NCBI RefSeq assembly: GCF_026274175.1 | Contig: NZ_JAPHNL010000222.1 | Location: forward strand, 54,821-118,820 | Source of the DNA: Streptomyces beihaiensis | GTDB lineage: Bacteria; Actinomycetota; Actinomycetes; Streptomycetales; Streptomycetaceae | DNA length: 64,000 bases | Reading direction: 5' to 3' | In this document: piece after piece, positions 63,887 to 64,000 of the stretch | Numbering within the stretch: position 1 is the first letter of the stretch | Layout of the letters: each line of letters opens with the position of its first letter | Made by a program: the position numbers and the translations under genes | Notes under the pieces: model-generated | What the model was told of the DNA's origin: nothing | What the model saw: the letters and a program-made list of their open reading frames with translations, nothing else | The model's database searches: none

Positions 63887-64000
63887 GGGGCCAGGATGCG
63901 ACAGGGTGCGCCCGTACGCATGCGGGGCGGTGACCTGGTGGGCGTCGGCTCGTTGCGCCGGGCATGAGGAACAGGATGATGAGCAAGGCGGCGAAGGCAC
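63887..64000. other. right-edge non-coding segment
   Basis: 114 nt to the window end. No feature recognised; it may hold the promoter of the small membrane gene. Confidence 0.4.

Overview
The window is a high-GC actinobacterial chromosome segment, almost certainly Streptomyces. Evidence: third-codon GC bias, GTG starts, overlapping stop/start junctions, CarD, DasR-type dre sites, the MsiK multi-sugar ATPase, a PhoR-PhoP/PhoU locus with PHO boxes, and CIRCE-controlled groEL. Gene order from gpmA through phoU-phoRP, carD-ispDF-cysS-rlmB, msiK, cdgB, nagAK, otsBA, thrC-cysO to groEL2 matches, from memory, the conserved core around SCO4209-SCO4296 of S. coelicolor. Accessory genes are interleaved with this core.

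Layout. 1-3402: 3' end of an RHS-type polymorphic toxin (ricin-B lectin insert, HINT protease, ADP-ribosyltransferase-like tip) and a small putative immunity gene. 3478-7494: MFS exporter, phosphoglycerate mutase, a membrane protein and a CPT-like kinase. 7615-7779: a tiny Cys-rich protein. 7981-10912: PhoU divergent from PhoR-PhoP. 11088-17734: lipoprotein, CarD, IspD/IspF, PPOX protein, CysS, rRNA methylase. 17856-22763: DoxX-like membrane protein, sugar nucleotidyltransferase, exported protein, MsiK, tRNA-Thr. 22864-33306: accessory metabolism, namely an FAD amine oxidase, DsbA-like lipoprotein, secreted PL8 lyase, glutaminase, rhomboid-like protein, a broken APH kinase, a GNAT acetyltransferase and a secreted PHB-depolymerase-like esterase. 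33550-38355: complete branched-chain amino-acid ABC operon (livK-G-F-H-M). 38684-45164: alpha/beta hydrolase, TetR/SnoaL pair, pentapeptide protein, truncated LysE, TerD, ArfB, flavin reductase. 45437-53018: CdgB diguanylate cyclase, CBM-like membrane protein, sugar kinase, nagA-nagK, orphan sugar-binding lipoprotein. 53038-56623: DUF3263 protein, otsB, otsA, gpgS-like glycosyltransferase. 56791-58689: SAM-I riboswitch, thrC, cysO-like sulfur carrier. 59108-61282: cold-shock protein and groEL2 with two CIRCE elements. 61519-63886: DUF6215-like protein, deletion-scarred TetR/oxidoreductase remnants, NAD(P)H-quinone oxidoreductase, small membrane protein.

How the genes connect. Amino-sugar control is visible at two places: dre sites precede msiK and the nagK-nagA operon, which lies next to a permease-less sugar-binding lipoprotein. 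Phosphate control is marked by three 11-nt PHO units between phoU and phoRP. Trehalose synthesis and breakdown (otsA/otsB) sits beside a glucosyl-phosphoglycerate synthase, which suggests a compatible-solute group. Many starts lack a Shine-Dalgarno sequence and instead have a TANNNT hexamer 6-7 nt upstream, which suggests leaderless mRNAs.

Two strain-level traits stand out. Short GC-rich tandem repeats fill many intergenic gaps and extend into a few protein termini. Several accessory genes are broken by deletions: an APH kinase, LysE, and a divergent TetR/oxidoreductase pair. The most promising novelty is the toxin/immunity pair at the left edge, whose immunity candidate resembles EF-Tu domain 2.
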